Below, in pieces: positions 32,641-42,640 of a DNA stretch of 64,000 bases. The notes beneath the pieces were generated by a model. That model made no database searches and had not been told where the DNA came from. It saw nothing but the letters and a program-made list of their open reading frames with translations. The translations under genes and the position numbers were made by a program. How positions within the stretch are numbered: position 1 is the stretch's first letter; the number at the start of each line of letters is the position of its first letter. Source of the DNA: Neoceratodus forsteri (Eukaryota > Chordata > Ceratodontiformes > Ceratodontidae); NCBI GenBank assembly GCA_016271365.2, contig CM057456.1, forward strand, positions 1,391,919,501 through 1,391,983,500, in the 5' to 3' direction.

Positions 32641-34049
32641 CACTGGGAGCGCCTCAGGTGGACCTGTTTGCCTCCGGGAGAATGCTGTAGCTTGAGACTG
32701 TTCCATGCCCACCCCTCAGCAGGGCTCGCTGCAGGATGCCTTCGAGGCCGTGGACCCCGGCCTCTTCTTCGCCTTTCCCCGATTTCCCTTGATCCACAAG
32801 GTGCTTCTCAAGGCGAGGAGGGACAAGGTGCAGGTGATTCTGGTAGCCCCAGACTAGCCCCGCCAATTCTGGCATCCAGATCTCCTCAGCCTCAGCTCCA
32901 GGCTCCCGAGGCAGCTTCCAGCCCGCCCGGACCTGATCTCAGTCAACCAGGGGAAGGTATTCCATCCGGACCTTCAATCTCTGCACCTGATGGCCTGGTT
33001 CCTGAGTGGCTAGAGTTCCAGGCCTTGGGTCTTTCTGACGAGGTCCTCAGCGTCATTGAGGCGTCCCGTAAGGAGTCGACCAGAAAATGCTATTCCTTCA
33101 AATGGAAGAGATTCTCCATTTGGTGTCAGGCAAGGGCCTTGACCCTTCCTCCTGTTCCTTGGCAAGCATTCTGGACTACCTGTGGTCCCTTTCTCAGCAA
33201 GGGCTTCGGTCGACAACCCTTAAGGTGCACCTGGCAGCCATCTCTGCATACCGGGCGCGGGCCGGGAAGTAGTCGGTGGCACAGGAGAAGGTGGTCGGGC
33301 GCTTTTTCAAAGGCCTTGACCACATTTCTCCTCCGGTGCGAGAACTTCCACCTCCGTGGGATCTACTGCTGGTATTGGCCAAGCTCATGGGCAAGCCATT
33401 TGAACCAATGCACAGGTGCGATATTTCCCACCTGTCGTGGAAGACCGCCTCCTTGGTGACTATCACGTCAACCAGAAGGATGGGAGAGCTCCAGGCGCTT
33501 TCCATCGAGTCTCCTTATCTGGTCTTCCACAGGGACAAGGTTGTCCTGCGCCCCGACGCGAAATTCCTTCCGAAGGTGGTGTCGGAGTTTCGCCTTAACC
33601 AGATGTTGACTCTGCCGGAGTTCTACCCCAATCACACCTCGGAGGCTGAATATAGGCTCCATACTTTGGACCCTAGATGAGCACTCTCTTATTATAAGGA
33701 GCGGACGGCTGAAGTTCGGGGAGAGGTTCGCCAGCTGTTTGTCACCTACGCTGAAGCCGCATCTGGCAGACCTGCAGCCAAGCGGACGATAAGCAGGTGG
33801 GTCACCTCCTGCATAGAGCTCTGCTATAGGTTGGCGGGCATAGAGCCTCCCAGAGGGATAAGAGCTCATTCTACCCACCATACCGCTGCATCGGTAGCTG
33901 CTTCCAGGGATGTCCCTATCCAGGATATCTGCAGGGCTGCTACCTGGAAGTCGGCACATACCTTTATTACCCATTACCACATCGACCTTGAGTCACGCCG
34001 CGATGCTGGTTTTGGGGCATCGGTTCTCCAGTCTCTATTCCCTAAGTAG
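32641..34049 (+). pseudogene. E3 linker and tyrosine recombinase
   Basis: After a linker (RLFHAHPSAG) the recombinase begins with LEFQALGLSDEVLSVIEASR and STRKCYSFKWKRFSIWCQ. A frameshift at about 33130 and a stop at 33270 follow. From 33276 to the TAG at 34047-34049 one frame continues with a single TGA (33678). It carries TSTRRMGELQAL (Arg1), YLVFHRDKVVL, GIRAHSTHHTAASVAASR (His kept, Arg of HxxR is His), SAHTFITHYHIDLESRR (catalytic Tyr) and ends LFPK. It would cut and join the circular intermediate with the target. Confidence 0.87.
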
Positions 34050-34093
34050 GGGGTGTGCGCCTTTCCTCCCTCCTCCTGGAGAACTGCTAGGAG

Positions 34094-34198
34094 TCTGCCA
34101 ATAAGTGTGGATTGAACAACATATCCATGTCTCTAGAAATATAGGTTACTCACCTGTAACAGGAGTTCTAGGAATGGTATATGTTGTTCATCCACACG
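34094..34198 (+). repeat. E3 ICR
   Basis: The first half GCCAATAAGTGTGGATTGAA, then CAACATATCCATG and TCTCTAG, is complementary to the E3 left end. The second half (ATAGGTTACTCACCTGTAAC to TTGTTCATCCACAC) is complementary to the E3 right end. Confidence 0.88.
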
Positions 34199-34248
34199 AC
34201 CAACCCGACCTCCCTGGCCTCGACACACAACCCGGCTTCCAGCGGGCT

Positions 34249-34416
34249 AGATCTGGCGTCATGGGGCGGAGCTGAGAGTTTTACCACCCGGGTGGGTGGG
34301 AGGAGCCAGCTTGAAGACCTTCCGGCAAGATTTAAAGCGGCAAGGAACCTGCCAATAAGTGTGGATGTACAACATATACCATTCCTAGAACTCCTGTTAC
34401 AGGTGAGTAACCTGTA
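34249..34416 (+). repeat. E3 RITR
   Basis: Runs from AGATCTGGCGTCATGGGGCG through the GCCAATAAGTGTGG variant to TTACAGGTGAGTAACCTGTA. The inner part is complementary to the LITR. Confidence 0.88.
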
Positions 34417-35591
34417 TTTTTTCCATGTCAGATTGACAAACAGTACATGTGCTTGAAATACTGTAGCAGAATGTGACAGGCACCTGTCAGAACTCACAAA
34501 TTTCAGTTCTTTGGTGGTTTCTGTGTGAAAATACATTATGTTAGGTATAACTAGAAACACTATGTGGCATCCTGATGCACCATATCTCTGCCTCACAGTT
34601 GTGCTGCGCTAAGCCCTAGAGTGCCAGGTTCTCTGCCTCCACAGCTGGGGGTGCTGTACCATGCTGCCCTAGCCACCAGAGGTGGGGCTTTTGCTACACC
34701 CTGCTATTCACTTCCATTGCCCCAAATGGTCAGGGCTGTTGCACCATGTGTACCCCATCTCACAGTTAGGGCTGCTGTACCCTGATGCCCCCGTGTTCTG
34801 CACCACAGTTGAGGCTTCTGTACCATGCTGTTCTCTATCACCAGAGACAGGGCTGCTGCACCCTGCTCCTTTCTACACAGTTGGGGTTGCTATGGCCTGC
34901 TGTGCTCTAGAGCCCTATGCCTCTGCAGTTAGGGCTGCTGCACCATGCTGCCACTTGACACAAGATTTATGGCATTTGCTCCACCCTGTTGCATGCCTCC
35001 ACAGTTGAGGCAGTTGCAGCCTGCTGTCCCCCTGCCACCAGAGTCAAATCCTTTGCTACACCATGCTCCTCACATCCCTTGTCCCCAACAGGCATGGCTG
35101 CTGCACCCTGTCCCACAGTTTGGGCTGCTGTATCCTGTTGCCACCCCTATCTCATGCCTGAACATTCAGGGCTGCTGCACCCTGCTCCCCTCTGTCCCCA
35201 CACCCACAGTCAGAGCCACGGCACCCTGTTTCCCCCTGTTCCAATATCCACAGTCAGGGCTGCTGTGCTGTGCTACACCCTAGAGCCTCATGCTGCCTGC
35301 ATTCACAGTTGGAGCTGCTGAACCCTGCTACACACTTCCATTGCCCCAAATGGTCTGGGCTGCTGCACAGTTTGTACTCTGTGCTATTGTCAGGGCTGCT
35401 GTACCCTGATACTCACCTGTGTCCTGCCCCACAGTCAGGGCTTCTGCACCATGCTGTCCTTTGTCCCCTGCCACCATTGTACCCTCCTGCACCACAGAGT
35501 CCCTTGCCTCCACAGGCAGGGGACAGGGTGCACCAAATACCCTTACTCTTGTGCTGCAACCTTCCTGAACAGCTGGGGCTGCTGCATCCTG

Positions 35592-35633
<42 letters not shown>

Positions 35634-36470
35634 TCACAGTCAGGGACACTGCACATGTTGCCCCCTGTTGCTGTCTCAGCAGGGTGTAGCAAAGGATGTG
35701 ACTCTGGTGGCAGGGAGACAGCAGGATGCAACTGCCTCAACTGTGGAGGCATGCAACAGGGTGCAGCAAATGCCCTGAATCTTGTGGCAAGTGGCAGCAT
35801 GGTGCAGCAGCCCTAACTGCAGAGGCATGGGGCTCTAGAGCACAACAACCCCAACTGTGTAGAAAGGAGCAGGGTGCAGCAGCCCTGTCAGTGGTGACAG
35901 CGGATAGAAGACATCATGGTGCAGAGGCCTCAACTGCGGGGCAGGACACGTGGAGCATCAGGGTACAGCAGCCCTGACTGTGAGATGGGGTACATGTGGT
36001 GCAGCAGCCCTGATCATTTGGGGCAATGGAAGTGAGTAGCAGGGTGCAGTAAAAGCCCCACCTCTGGTGCTAGGGCAGCATGGTGCAGCAGCCCCAGCTG
36101 TGGAGGCAGGGAACCTGGCACTCCAGGGCTTAGCACAGCACAGCATCCCTGACTGTGGAGACAGGAATGGGGCAACAGGTGCAGCATCCCTAACTGTGAG
36201 GGTGGGGGACAGAGGGCAGCAGGGTGCAGCAACCCCAACTATTTGGGCAGGGAGCAGCAGGGGACAGTAGTCCTGATTCTTTAGGCAGGGGATGGAGGCA
36301 GTAGGGTGCACAATCCCTGACAGTTTGGGAGAAGACAGCGAGCAGCAGGGTGTAGCAGCCTCGAATGTGGAGCAGAAGGCTTGTGCGGCAGGGGACTGGT
36401 GGCAGTAGACTGCAGCTGCCTCGACTGTGGGGTAGAGACATGGTGCATCGGGATGCCACATAGTGTTTTT
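34417..36470. repeat. GCTGCTG-rich minisatellite core of the giant IR
   Basis: From about 34590 to 35580 the plus strand carries imperfect units built on CACAGTYAGGGCTGCTG, then CACCCTGCT, spaced roughly 45-65 bp. From about 35683 to 36440 the same units appear in reverse complement. A longer direct repeat is superimposed: CTTCCATTGCCCCAAATGGT begins at 34711 and again at 35335, an offset of about 624 bp. The centre holds a (CT)n run at 35594-35629. ORFs in this interval are by-products of the repeat. Confidence 0.85.
35594..35629. repeat. (CT)n microsatellite
   Basis: An uninterrupted CT dinucleotide run of about 36 bp lies inside the loop of the giant inverted repeat. Confidence 0.97.
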
Positions 36471-37186
36471 AGTTATACACATACAGTACATGATGTATTT
36501 TCACACAAAAACCACCAAAGAACTGATATTTGTGAGTTCTGCCAGCACATGTGCTTGAAATACTGTAGCAGTGTGACAAGCACCTGTAAGTCAATCTGAC
36601 ATGAAAAAAACAATTCTTACATGACCGTATTTATGAAGACTACATCAAAAAAAATTTCTGTGAATGAACAACATTTAGATTTATTTTATATTCATTAAAC
36701 AGCCCTTTGTTATATAGTTAGAAAAAAAAATGAGGTTTGATTAGAAAGAACAGAGCTGTGATACAGACAAGCTGATTTCCAACAGAAAAAGATTTCCACT
36801 ACTTCAATTCAGCATTGAAACCGAAATGATCAGCTTTTTAAAGGAAAAGAATGATATATTTTAAGCTGATCTATCTAAACACAAACCAGAGACTGGGTTT
36901 GTAAGAAACCTGGAGAGCTCAGCAAATCATAAACTCTACAGAGTGCTGTCCTGATTGGGAATCTGAAACAGCAAGCTACTCCAAAATGTTGACTGAGAGG
37001 ACAGAAATAACTCCACTGTTTTAAGCCACTACAGAGCAAGTTAACAAATGCTTATTTAAAGAAAACCACAAAATCAAACAGCATGAAATTTTCAGGAAAC
37101 ACTAATCATGACACAAGGACTTGAACGGCAGCTTTTTAAGCTTTTATTAAAAATATGTAAAAACCGTTGCACGTGATTTTTAAATG
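35683..37186. repeat. Giant IR right arm (uninterrupted)
   Basis: Reverse complement of the three left-arm segments. It retains about 290 bp of minisatellite units (about 36110-36420) that are missing from the left arm at 34600-34615. The outer limit is near ACGTGATTTTTAAATG (about 37171-37186). Confidence 0.87.
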
Positions 37187-37429
37187 TTAAAAAATCTAAA
37201 CAAAAAAAAGTCAAACATGGTGGGGTGTGCAAAAGATAATATGGCTCACTCTGATTCAGTAATGGTGGGGGCATGGCCAGGTTGCCCACTCCCCACCACC
37301 ATCACCACTACCACTGGTTTAGCCACCCCTGCCTAGGGGTGCTGATAAGCAGTAGTCTAAAGGGAGATGATACTGCCACTGTAGAGGTCACTGGTTCCAC
37401 ATCTGGAGAAGGACGGAGATAATTTAGAA

Positions 37430-37740
37430 ATCTTACAGAGAGGTGGTGAATGAAAATTATCCAGGGCAGCAGGGTAGATCCTCTGAGGAGCGGTTGGAAA
37501 ATCTGAATTTGTACCCTGTGGAGGACAGAAGGCAGAGGAGTGTGATAGAAATAGTCAGATACATACAAGAGTATAGTAGAGTAAACCTCACAGAGCTGTT
37601 CAAGTTAAGGAACCCTTACTCTACGAGGAGACAGTCTCAAGTTGGAAGGGGGAATTTATAAAGGAGGTTAAGAAGTGTTTTTTCACAGAGTGGGTGATGG
37701 ATGGGTAGATTGTCTCCCTAGCAGTGTGGAATATGTAAGC
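37430..37740 (+). pseudogene. CR1 ORF2 C-terminal relic
   Basis: Plus-strand text reads ERLENLNLYPVEDRRQRSV, EIVRYIQEYSRVNLTELFKL, then after a stop a segment like FSQ..G.WMG.LS. This is the CR1 region RL..L.L..LE.RR..GD...VYKY. No RT precedes it. The upstream ORF on the other strand is not meaningful. Confidence 0.75.
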
Positions 37741-37886
37741 AATAACCCATGACAGGGTGTGCGGTTATTGGGGATTAATCAACACCCTGGATGCGTTGTG
37801 AGGCACGAGGCCGCATGCTGAGTGTCCTCACAGCACCCGTGGTGTTGCTTAATCCCCAATAACCGCACACCCTGGAGTGGGTTATT
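37741..37886. repeat. Palindromic (foldback) element with complex loop
   Basis: AATAACCCATGACAGGGTGT pairs with ACACCCTGGAGTGGGTTATT. The inner arm GCGGTTATTGGGGATTAATC pairs with the ATAACCGC/TTAATCCCCA side. The loop holds a second stem (TTGTGAGGCAC / GTGTCCTCACA). GC content differs from the AT-rich flanks. Confidence 0.8.
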
Positions 37887-38252
37887 GCACTTATAACATG
37901 GGCTACATATCTAGTGAAATAAGTAAAAAAATACTGTTATTACATGTAAAAAAACAGAGGAACTTTATTATGTGTCCTTCCAACACATTAGGACATTGTG
38001 CCACAAACCATTGTGTGTCCTGCCACTGGAAAACATAGTACCATTACTTACATATTGAAAGTGTTATTAATGTAGTGAGAAATCATGAAATAATCATACA
38101 TTTAGAGGCATTTTCATCATTTTACCGTGATGCCACACTAACAAAATTCACTGGATCTCACAACACTACTGCAGTGGAATGTGATTTAGGTCTGATACAC
38201 GTGGATTAATTCTGAACCCCCATCACTTCACATTTCATTTTCTTGCCAGTCC

Positions 38253-38253
38253 C

Positions 38254-38280
<27 letters not shown>
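38253..38280. repeat. (CA)n microsatellite
   Basis: A CA dinucleotide run of about 28 bp. Confidence 0.95.
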
Positions 38281-38284
<4 letters not shown>

Positions 38285-39311
38285 CACACGGAGCCGAACA
38301 ATCAGTTGTTTCATATAATATCTCCGTAAAAAGGATTTCTACTTTGACTACTGCATAAGATTGATACGTGACGTTTCATTATTTTGTGTCTTGTTACACA
38401 TTCACATCCAACTTTCACTCATTAGTACCTTTTACTGTCTGCTTCACTGTTCAGCCGTCTACTACTTGTGAGACTCAGGGAGTGCTGATATTGTTTTCCT
38501 GTGGCACATATTTTCTGAATTTCACCACGTTTTTCTTTTTCTCCGGTGTACCAATGCTGACATTGTTGCTTGTCTTCTTCTGTAAGTCTCCGTTTTTACC
38601 CGCGTCAGTTCCCAACTCATTTCTAATGTGCGACTGTATTACTCTTCCTGGTCTGTATGTCCCTCTTAGTTTTCCCAAGGGAATGCTGGTTCAGGTCACT
38701 GCAACAGGCTGATGTCATTACAGTACTTGCTATCTTGCTTCCTAAACTACTACTGCACTAATATTGTGTTTCACTCTACTTCATTGTTTACTTTGGGTCT
38801 TATAAGACACGGATGGACCTTGGAAGGTGTCTGCGGGGCACTTCTGCATGGGACATATTTGCGATGCACTCTTCGGGATCGGTGACAGGTACTCGTGTCT
38901 CACAAATTTTTCGGTTCTGTATTTCTCAGTACAGGCTTCTTTGCTACTTCTGTATGCTGCACTTTTGGTTGCTGGTAGTCAGGGTGTCCAACTTTTCCTA
39001 CGACTTACAGTGTCCATGGGGTGGGTGGGTAGATTCAGTCGCTCGCATTTTGAGCAATTTGGCTGCTAGTATTTTTACTTTACCACTTGCCAATAATGAG
39101 TGTCGTGTACTTCAATGAGGAGACACTAGGCGACGGATCACAACATCCACTTGCTGTAAAAATATTGGGAATTAATGAACAGCCATGTGATCCACAGCAG
39201 CCAATCAATTCTCAGAGATATAGATGCCCATGTTATAAGCTGGGATTATAGCTGGGTTCATATGACAGTGGGGCACCTTTAAGGGGGTTATTTGGGATAG
39301 ACTTGATGGAC

Positions 39312-39333
39312 GTGTGTGTGTGTGTGTGTGTGT
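39312..39333. repeat. (GT)n microsatellite
   Basis: A GT dinucleotide run of about 22 bp. Confidence 0.95.
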
Positions 39334-39479
39334 TTTCTCTCCTTATTATTCCTTGTTTTTAATGTTTCTATAAACTTGCCAGCGAATGGAACTGATGGTT
39401 AAAAAATAACACTGAGCTGTACAAAATATATATTTTTTTGTTTTATGGTTCTAGAAAATGTGTTGTGGATGTCAGCTGC

Positions 39480-40925
39480 TTGATAAAGTCCTCTGCAGTT
39501 AAGGGAGTTCTGACCCTTTGGGGGTTATATGCTAAAAATAGGAGTCAGGGTGTGGCAGCCTTGCCGGTGACTGGGTAATCATAGCTCCCTAGAATTTAAG
39601 GCTGGGTAGGCCCAGAAGCAAATGCCTGGAGTGTATTGATGAGGCAGAGACCTTTCATCCTTTTTGCCATCCCCTGACATTAATCTGATAGGCACTGGTG
39701 GCTAGGCCAGTTGTTAATAAGTCTATCATCATCAGAGCTTAGTTGATCTGATGCATGTCATGGAGACCTGATTGGATAATAACTCTGGGTCAGTTTTGAC
39801 TGAGCTCATCCCATCAGGTTTCTCCATGATACATTGCCTGAAACTAGGCTTGTCACGGTATGAAATTCTGTCGGTATGATAACTGTCACATGTAATACCG
39901 CGGTTATTGTCATACCGCAGTATTGCAGAACAAGTAATTTTTGCACAAAAAAGAAGCCTCCTTGAACTCTTGCATCAGGGAGAGGTGGCATGGAAGGGAC
40001 AGTTGTCCCTGAAAATGCAAAAAAAAAAAAAAATAGTTGAAACGTCTCAATACCACAGTGTACCGTGAATTACAGTTATCCCGGTATTGGAAAATTACCC
40101 ACAGTATCAATACCATGACTTATGATACCATGAAACCATGATACCATGATAACCCTACCTGACACTGTAGTAAGTGTGGCCTTCAATTTTTAGATCTGAG
40201 CTGTTCCCTCATGGTGTCAACTAGTGTTTTTGATGAAATTGGAGGGAGAAAATCTCTCAGCGGACCCTGTTGCTTGGTCAGATCTCTACTCCATCAATAT
40301 CAACTTCTGGGATCACATTCCAGTTATTGTTGAGATTGTGAGGTGTTCCCTGCAGGAAGTCGTTTCCCTCACCACACTGATGAGGATGATGGTAAAACCC
40401 CATCCCTAAAAAGCCATCCTTGGACCCAGAAGATGTAGCAAATTACTGATTGGTTTCAAACATTCCCTTTAGGGAATCAAATTGAAAAGGTTGTAGCAGT
40501 TCAGCTCCAGAGCCACTGATAATGTTAGGACCCATGAGCCTCTCCATCCTGAATTCAGGCTTCGTCATATCACTGAGACAGCACTTGTCAAGATGTTTAA
40601 TGATCTCCTCCAGGTGAGAAACAGCAGCTGTTCCATCTTGGTACTGCTGGATCTTTCCTCAGCATTTGACATGGTGGACCATGGTGCACTGTTGAATACA
40701 CTGAGGCACTACATAGGACTCAAGGCCATAACATTGCATTGATTTGAGTCCTACTTATCTGGTGGGATGCAGCAGGTGACATTAGGAGGTAACATCTTGG
40801 GGGTTGCTGCACTGTGCAGTGGAGTGCCACAGGGATTGATCCTGGCTCCCATGCTGTTTGCTGTGTATATAATGTTGTTGGGGGAGATCATTAGATGGTA
40901 TGGTCTGGGTTGTCACTGTTATAAG
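39480..40925 (+). mobile_element. L2-type LINE relic (plus strand)
   Basis: EN fragment at about 39750-39840: the text reads MET.LDNNSGSVLTELIPSG, equivalent to the ETWL motif of L2 endonuclease. RT fragment at about 40640-40920: LLDLSSAFDMVDHGALLNTL, YLSGGMQQVTLGG and SGVPQGLILAPMLFAVYIM are classic L2 motifs (LDLSAAFDTVDH, SGVPQGSVL.P.LF). A hAT MITE interrupts it at 39845-40157. Stops and indels are numerous. Confidence 0.8.
39845..40157. mobile_element. hAT-type MITE with 8-bp target duplication
   Basis: The ends TAGGCTTGTCACGGTAT and (reverse complement of right end) TAGGGTTATCATGGTAT are terminal inverted repeats. Flanking octamers CCTGAAAC (39837-39844) and CCTGACAC (40158-40165) match in 7 of 8 positions; 8-bp duplications are diagnostic for hAT. 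The element is 313 bp, with subterminal GGTAT/ATACC repeats and no ORF. It sits in the L2 relic and is therefore younger. Confidence 0.85.
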
Positions 40926-41575
40926 AAATGGAAAACTGGGCGCTCACCACCAACATTAGAAAATGACACTCTGACTTAATAAATATTAGTGCATATGCTT
41001 GCCATCTTTAAGTGCAAAAATACACAGACACAGATGTCCAGTATCGCCTGATGTGTTTCAGATCCACTGATCCTTCCTCATAGGCGATTAACATAATACA
41101 TGCACCCTCTTAAATAGGTCCAAGAATTATGATGCCATAGTGGTGTTACAGAAATTGTATTAAGATGGGTCAGTAAAAAACTCACATAAATCACAATAGT
41201 TTAGACCCTTTCTACAAACCACATAAAATGGAAAAGTATATAAAAGTGCACTATAAAATTATAATATGGATAAAAAACATCCAAAGCCTGTGGAGTTATA
41301 ACATCCAAATAAAATATAACCTTGTTGAATTTAAAAATATTTTTCAGTACTTTAAGATTAGAAAATAGCATTGAGTTTTAACTGAAGATTGAAATACATA
41401 ATAAATACAGGAAATCCAGTTAATACATTGATGTCATCACTATAGTTCTTTAAAATATAACCATCTTCAACAGGTGAGTAAATGAAATAGAATGAACTAA
41501 ATATATGTAGATGGGTTGACCCCCTCCAAGGTCTTATGTTTTGTGCAGCTTCTTTTAAACAAGGCACCTGTAAAT
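40920..41575 (-). mobile_element. Possible Penelope-like element terminal region
   Basis: On the minus strand the sequence contains ATGAGGAAGGATCAGTGGAT, then CTGAAACACATCAGGCGAT, and ends near GGTGAGCGCCCAGTTTTCCA. Terminal repeats of vertebrate Penelope-like elements commonly carry a GAGGAAG...GAAACGCGT-type motif. The putative coding text at 41358-41567 (KEAAQNIRPWRGSTH) has no catalytic motif. The assignment is from general resemblance only. Confidence 0.35.
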
Positions 41576-41809
41576 CACAAAAGAAGGAGATAACCAGGCA
41601 TCAGAATTTATCTTCATTTTAAATATGGTTTCAGTTCAAAGCCTATCTTGAAACCGGGTACTTTCATAGCCTCTGCACATCTCAAGAAATTCTTGTTGTT
41701 CTCATATGGAGAATGGATTTGAATGGCTCCCCTTGCTAAACTGGGCAACCTGGATTTTGGCATGCCCAGAAAATGTATTTCTGGCATGTTTAAAAAAAAA
41801 AACACAGCA

Positions 41810-41844
41810 GAATCTAGCTAAATGGGTCCCATTTAGCTAGATTC
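41810..41844. repeat. 17-nt-arm palindrome, copy 1
   Basis: GAATCTAGCTAAATGGG followed by TCCCATTTAGCTAGATTC is nearly perfect with a one-base centre. A diverged copy with a similar context is at 44813-44847. Confidence 0.85.
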
Positions 41845-41978
41845 AGGTGTTTGTTTTAAAAAAGAGATAATTTTAGTGTGTTTTTAGTAAAAAATTGTGA
41901 GGTTTTTTTTTTTTTTTTTTTTTTTTTGTCACAGTCTTCAGCCCAGACAGTTTGAAATGTTGGCCTGAAATTTTAAGG

Positions 41979-42226
41979 GTAGAAAAGGCTTGCTCCAGAA
42001 TGGTGCCTTTCATTGGTTTGGTGAAAAAAATATTAATCCTTTCCCAAGTTATAAGGATTTGAAATTTTGGCTCTGAGCGTGCTTATTAGGGTATCAAACA
42101 TCTATCCAAAAGACCCTACTGAGCATGCTCAGAACCAAAATTCCAAATCCTTATAACTTGGGAATGGATTAATATTTTTCATCAAATCAATGAAAGATAC
42201 CATTCTGGGGCAAGCTTTTCCTACGG
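41979..42226. repeat. Foldback repeat with approximately 95-nt arms
   Basis: GAAAAGGCTTGCTCCAGAAT pairs with the side ending ATTCTGGGGCAAGCTTTTCC. The inner arm has ATCCTTTCCCAAGTTATAAG pairing with CTTATAACTTGGGAATGGAT. The loop of about 50 nt holds GAGCATGCTC. Part of the arm (GTGCCTTTC...TATTAAT) recurs near 44515-44550. Confidence 0.8.
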
Positions 42227-42451
42227 GTACTTGATGAGGACAAAAAAGCAGCAACCCCTCCCCCCCCCTCCATTTTTTCTAAAAACTCATTATACGGGTC
42301 TCGGAATCTGCAAATCCGACTGGAAAAAAACTTGGCATGTCAAGAGACTTTGCCCCCCAGGCTGTACATGAAAATTTAGTGCAGATTTGTTTGAATGAGG
42401 CAAAGCTATTAAAGTGCAAACTTAGGGGTTTAACAATAAACAGCCTACTGT

Positions 42452-42640
42452 GCTTACCCATTGGTACAATGGTTGGATTTCCGCTTGTGACGCCGATGAC
42501 CTGGGTTTGAGAGCGGACTCGGGTCACTGGAGAGCTGGCGGGGGAAGGCTTGGCGTCCTGGGACTGCTCGCCTTCTCCGGGAGGGAGGGAGGAGGGGACC
42601 AAGGCCTGAAGCTTACCTGCCCTGAGCGGTGGCCCAAGGT
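42452..42640 (+). mobile_element. tRNA-derived SINE
   Basis: The head CCATTGGTACAATGGTTGG, then CGATGACCTGGGTTTGAGAG, has A- and B-box-like elements at tRNA spacing. It aligns by eye with the head of the SINE at 22730-22791 (CCACTGGCGCAGCGGTAGTG, GCGACCTGGGTTCAG). The body is GC-rich, to about 42640. It is not a functional tRNA. Confidence 0.5.

Larger units (their letters stand above)
28546..34416 (+). mobile_element. DIRS retrotransposon E3 (family A), most intact copy
   Basis: A 5.87-kb full-length DIRS element is inserted in a T-run of the giant IR left arm. Its left end is CTAGGGACATGGATATGTTG and its right end is CAGGTGAGTAACCTGTAT. It has the same order as E2 (ORF1, RT, RNase H, YR, ICR, RITR) and the same length within about 60 bp. 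The pre-insertion site can be read from the right arm. Among family A copies it keeps the largest open frames and the RT catalytic box. Confidence 0.92.
25519..37186. repeat. Giant inverted repeat (foldback structure) with nested insertions
   Basis: The left arm consists of 25519-25925, 28347-28545 and 34417-35062. The right arm is 35683-37186, and a loop of about 620 bp lies between. Matching segments include ATGTCATGAGTAGTGTTTCC (25594) against its complement at about 37090, TTGTCTGTATCACAGCT (28376) against about 36755, and ACTATGTGGCATCC (34559) against about 36455. The right arm is uninterrupted. The left arm is broken by CR1-C and DIRS E3. Arms are imperfect, with minisatellite-unit indels. 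No transposase is seen. It could be a foldback DNA transposon or an inverted duplication. Confidence 0.88.
37741..39245. mobile_element. Candidate DNA element bounded by CTTATAACATGGGC repeats
   Basis: CTTATAACATGGGC at 37892-37905 recurs inverted as GCCCATGTTATAAG at about 39227-39240. The motif ATTGGGAATTAATGAACA near 39168 echoes ATTGGGGATTAATCAACA at 37767. No transposase is recognised. The short repeats could be coincidental remnants of a larger palindromic family. Confidence 0.35.

Noticed and set aside
34682..36490. Cluster of overlapping ORFs on both strands rich in Cys, His and Pro
   Set aside because: All are translations of the GCTGCTG minisatellite and its inverted copy; they lack stable start positions or domain signatures.
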